From Smittium culicis (taxonomy: Eukaryota > Kickxellomycota > Harpellomycetes > Harpellales > Legeriomycetaceae): 17,069 bases of DNA. The DNA is taken from positions 1 through 17,069 of the forward strand of contig LSSN01000258.1 in assembly GCA_001970855.1 (NCBI GenBank), in the 5' to 3' direction. The translations under genes and the position numbers were made by a program. The notes beneath the pieces were generated by a model. The model worked only from the letters and a program-made list of their open reading frames with translations, ran no database searches and was not told where the DNA came from. Positions 13,201-17,069 of the stretch are shown one piece after another (positions within the stretch are counted from its first letter, which is position 1; every line of letters starts with the position of its first letter).

Positions 13201-15198
13201 ATTTGGAAATAAAAACAGATGAGACTTGTTTGGAGGAGGTATAATTGATACTTTCTTTTTTTTTTCTAATTTACATATTTATTTCAATACTTATTATGTT
13301 TATCTACTATAAATTAGTTAGGGCTAATTAAAGACAAGTTATTTACGCGGTTTGAAGGCGCAAAAAATATATTTAACTTGATAAATAACATCAAACCATA
13401 TGCTTCCGACCTAAAAATGGCTAAAATCGAATATGACTCAATAATTGATGAGGTTAAAAGTTTCAACACCGAAATATCATTTGAAGATTGTCAGCAAAAG
13501 CTTGACGAACTACAGCTAAAAAGGTACTGTATCATTTAAAGCCCCAAATTTTTTTAATAAAAACTTACTGCATTTATATACTTTATTTTATATTTTTTTA
13601 GCCGAAACCTTAGGGCGGAGCTAGATAAAGCAAATAATGATTATTTGATTCTTCAACAATCAATATCTGCGTGTGAAAGAACTGTGTTTAAGCTAGAAAG
13701 TGATATTTCGGGATTAAATACCAATCTTTATGAAAACGATAAAAATGAACAAGCAATAATTGACCTAGAAATTGAAATCAATAACTCCAAGACCGAAATA
13801 AGTGCTTTAAATGTCAAGATTGACTCGCTTGAAGGAAGGCTGAAGCAAAAATCTATCGAGTTGAATGATTACTCTAGTATATCTCAATCAAACCTTGATA
13901 ATAAAATCACCATATTAAACTTATGGAGAGATTACTATTCTAGGTTTAAATCTATAAATCTTAATATTTCTAACAGTGGTAATGAAGAGGATTTAAATGA
14001 TAAAATAATATCTTCAAAAAATTTGATATCTATTCTAGATGACGACCTTGAGTCGAAAAAAACTAAAGCAAAAGAATTAAGGGAAAAAATATCAGATTCA
14101 GAGAAATGGTTTAACAACTTTGATCAAAAGGTTAGAGAAGTATCTGATAATATAAGAATTAGAAGCTTAACATCTGAACTCTCCAGCCTAAAAGATAAAA
14201 TTTTTGAAATTAAAGACAAAAAAAACCATCTTTCCAGTGTATTAGAGGATCACATTTCTACAAATATAAAAAATGAATTTTTCCCAAATGTAAAACTCGA
14301 TTTTAAATCCAATTCTTTAGAAATGGATGATGAAAGTGACGAAAATATTTATAATGACAAATATTTAAAAGGTAAAAAAAGATCCAAATCTTCTTTAAAT
14401 ACAAATTCCTCAAAAAAAATTAAAATGGTAGATTTTAACTTCAATTGGCTGAATGAGTATAAATCAAAGATTAAAAAAAGCCTTACTGATCTATACATGA
14501 CCGAAGCGTCTATTGTTGGTGAAAAGAAGCAAATAGAATCACAGATTAAGTACTACAAAAACGAGCTTAAATCTAACTATTTTGATATTGAGAACGAATA
14601 CTTGGATAAATTAGTATCATATCAATCCCTTGAATTTACACACGCAGACTTAGAAAAATATATTAAAGCTTTAGATAATGCTATCATGAAATACCATTCA
14701 TTAAAGATGCAAGAAATAAACAAAATCATCCGAGAATTATGGATTAACACATACATGGCAAACGACATTGACACAATTGATATAAGATCAGAATCTGAAA
14801 CAGCTAAAAATAACAGATCTTACAACTACAGAGTAGTAATGATTAAAGGTGGCCAAGCCATAGATATGAGAGGAAGATGTAGTGCCGGCCAAAAAGTTTT
14901 GGCGTCTTTAATCATTAGATTAGCCCTTGCTGAGTCGTTTGCTTTAAATTGTGGAATTTTAGCATTAGATGAACCTACAACAAATTTAGATAAAGCAAAC
15001 ATAGAAAGTTTAGCACACAGCTTATCAAAGATAATCGCTATGAGGCAAAATAAATCCAACTTTCAATTTGTTATTATTACACATGACCTCGAATTTTTAG
15101 ATATGCTAGGTAAATCTGATCTAGCAGATTACTATTGGAGGGTTTACAAGAACCAAGAACAATTCTCCAGTGTTGAAAAAGTGTCATTTATCGAGTAA
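10211..15198 (+). CDS. RAD50: RAD50, SMC-like ATPase of the MRE11-RAD50-NBS1/XRS2 complex
   Basis: RAD50 bridges and senses DNA double-strand breaks with MRE11 in the nucleus. Eleven exons: 10211-10333, 10462-10545, 10654-10827, 10888-11178, 11240-12276, 12370-12459, 12536-12663, 12734-12824, 12896-13238, 13318-13523, 13602-15198. They join in frame to 1387 residues, slightly longer than the usual 1300 or so. The start is the first ATG after an in-frame stop at 10184. Walker A is GSNGCGKT, ending exactly at intron 1; then TIIECLKY, and a Q-loop region [16 protein letters not shown]. Long Glu/Lys/Ser-rich coiled coils flank the zinc hook CPLC at residues 698-701. The C-terminal lobe has the signature [14 protein letters not shown] (about 1279-1292), Walker B and D-loop [12 protein letters not shown] (about 1308-1319) and the switch histidine in VIITHD (H1350). 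A charged, NLS-like insert lies at about 1097-1132. All key ATPase motifs are intact, so it is likely functional. Confidence 0.96.
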
Positions 15199-17069
15199 AT
15201 TTCATCATAATTCATACACATAGTAAATAGACTTACTTTTCTTAGTTTCTTATTTAATACTTCTTTTTTTACCTCAATGAGTTAAAATTTAGCGCTTTGA
15301 GCCTATATAAGAATATAAAGTAAATATCCTATAATGATTTAGGTTTATAGAAAACTTATAAATAAAATTATATTTTTTAAGTTAACATAGTTTTAATTTT
15401 TTGCACATTAAAACGGTATAAAATTTATACATCTAATAAATTTATAAATTTTTTAATTTTCTGAAGCATACTTGAAAGTTTTTGAGTGTATTTTAGTTTC
15501 AAAATTATCTCTCTCGTTATAGTTAATAGTTGACTTTTTAGAAATAAAAACTAATCATAGTAGTAAAATATATAGTATAAATTTGAATCCTACTTTATAA
15601 TAAATTACTTAAACTGTTTTTTATTTTTAGTCAAAGTATCTAGCCATATTGAATATTGCATAAATTAAAAATATATAAAAAACGTATTTTTATACTTCTC
15701 GGTGCAATTTTTTATGAAAAGAATAAAATCACCAAATATAAATTTGTTATTCATCCTTTAAACTCTTTTTATATATTTAAATATTTTTAGCTTAATAATC
15801 TTCAAATCCTAAACCAATAAATAAACTTTTGATTTATATTAAAATTGATTATAATTTACAAAATAACTTTACTTTAACATGTGTTTAAACTATTAAATAT
15901 TGACTTGGGTATTTTCGATTAATATTATTTTATAGTATACGACATTTATTAGCGTTGAGCCGATTTCTTTAAGGTATCATTCTCTAGATTTGCAAACAGT
16001 ACATATTTATTACTGTTTTTAAGATTTCTTGTTACATTTTAACATTTATAAATGTTATTTTATTATATTTATAATTTTTATGATGTCTAAAAAATAAAAA
16101 ATCAAAATTTAAAGCTGAAAAGGACTTTTATTTTCAAATATTTATGTAAGAGAATCGCAGAGTAAAATTCTTTAATTATATATTATATTTAATTACTTTT
16201 TTATAAACTGCTTATACAATGCTCAATAAAACCTTTATTAAATGGGTAATTCTTTATGAAGAGGTCATTTTATAGTGTAAAGAGTTTCAGTGTATAAAAT
16301 CGCATAAAAAATAATCGGCCAATGAGTAGAATAATTTACATTTTTAGCAAATAAAAATTTTATATTGAAACGAAGAAATAGAAAAATCAAAATTCCTTTC
16401 TTGCTCCGCCAATAATATTTAAAAAAAGTGATTTTACAGGCCAATAACATTAAACTGCAACAAAGTGCTCTCTTCGTTCAGAATCTCCCAAATAGCAATT
16501 TAAATTCAATTAAATAGCTTAAATATCAAAGTACTGTTAAAATTAAAAAAATGATGATTTATTTTCAGTTATAATTTTTTTTTACCATTTATTCCTTAAT
16601 TTAACACTTATACGATATTTCCTGAATATCAGCTATCACATTAAATATAAAATTAATTTTATGATTTGATTGCTACAAGACGGATCGATCAAAATTATCG
16701 GTTAATTTTTTCCTGGAATAAAATAGTTATCAAATATTATAAATTTAACTACACGATTCAGAAAATTCTTAAACCGAGATCAATTAATGGCTTGTGATTA
16801 GAATACCAAACTGTCTCTTAAGCTATAAATTAATATGCTTTCTTTTTTACGCCATTTGATTTTATTTCTATTTGAATTACAGTTAAAATCATTCAAAGTG
16901 ATTATCTATATTTTAGTTTTATTATGCTAATAGAAAATTTATAATACATTTTTAAATGAAGATATACTAGAATTCAATATACTACTATCAATATATTTAT
17001 ATTATTTTTTCGAAATTGTACCGAGATCAAAATTAGCGTTATTTATAAATTATATCGTAAAACCATTTA
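15199..17069. other. Downstream spacer, very AT-rich, no gene seen
   Basis: No supported reading frame, tRNA or repeat array is visible to the end of the window. AATAAA at 15361-15366 is a possible RAD50 polyadenylation signal, about 160 nt past the stop, but the hexamer is common here. A 61-codon minus-strand frame at 16265-16450 looks like chance. Three GCCAAT motifs cluster at 16318-16445. The 11-mer ACCGAGATCAA occurs twice (about 16773 and 17022), which in this composition is not clearly meaningful. Confidence 0.45.
16318..16445 (+). promoter_or_regulatory. Cluster of three CCAAT-box-like motifs
   Basis: GCCAAT occurs at 16318-16323, 16408-16413 and 16440-16445, all on the plus strand. 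CCAAT is the binding core of the fungal HAP/NF-Y complex. Three in 128 nt is dense for DNA this poor in G and C. If real they would suit a gene starting to the right of the window. No downstream gene is visible, so the regulatory role is a guess. Confidence 0.15.

Noticed and set aside
16265..16450. 61-codon minus-strand frame
   Set aside because: Phe/Ile/Lys-rich content typical of random AT-rich DNA; no motif and no splice-supported neighbours.

Overview
This window looks like AT-rich nuclear DNA from a eukaryote, most likely a fungus. It has long intergenic stretches and three genes cut by many short GT-AG introns (60-175 nt) that often end in pyrimidine-rich runs before TAG. Stop codons are standard. 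An H4K20 methyltransferase of the Set9/SUV4-20 type, a calnexin and a RAD50 together fit fungi well. The strong AT bias, high intron density and multi-kilobase spacers suggest an early-diverging lineage rather than a yeast. That placement is inference; no rRNA or other marker is present to fix it.

Layout: (1) positions 65-2564, plus strand: the 3' part of a Set9/SUV4-20 lysine methyltransferase gene, with at least five exons and the start lying left of the window. Its C-terminus carries an MRG15-like chromo-barrel (Tudor-knot) domain. (2) 2565-3562: a convergent spacer with no gene seen. (3) 3563-5740, minus strand: a complete five-exon calnexin of 576 residues. (4) 5741-10210: a 4.5-kb divergent spacer holding a perfect (TTA)39 microsatellite and several GC-richer islands with protein-like but broken or very short reading frames, possibly gene or transposon relics. 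(5) 10211-15198, plus strand: a complete eleven-exon RAD50 of 1387 residues. (6) 15199-17069: a very AT-rich 3' spacer with no gene seen.

The exon models were built by hand, joining exons so that reading phase and family motifs both continue. All 18 introns used are GT-AG and every join keeps frame. The products act in different places: Set9 on nucleosomes, calnexin in glycoprotein folding in the ER, and RAD50 in DNA-break repair. Set9 and RAD50 both bear on the DNA-damage response, but nothing in the sequence shows co-regulation.

The most interesting signal is the methyltransferase fused to a chromo-barrel reader domain, and the 24-nt microexon that encodes the core of its SET active site. 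No wholly new multi-gene system is visible.
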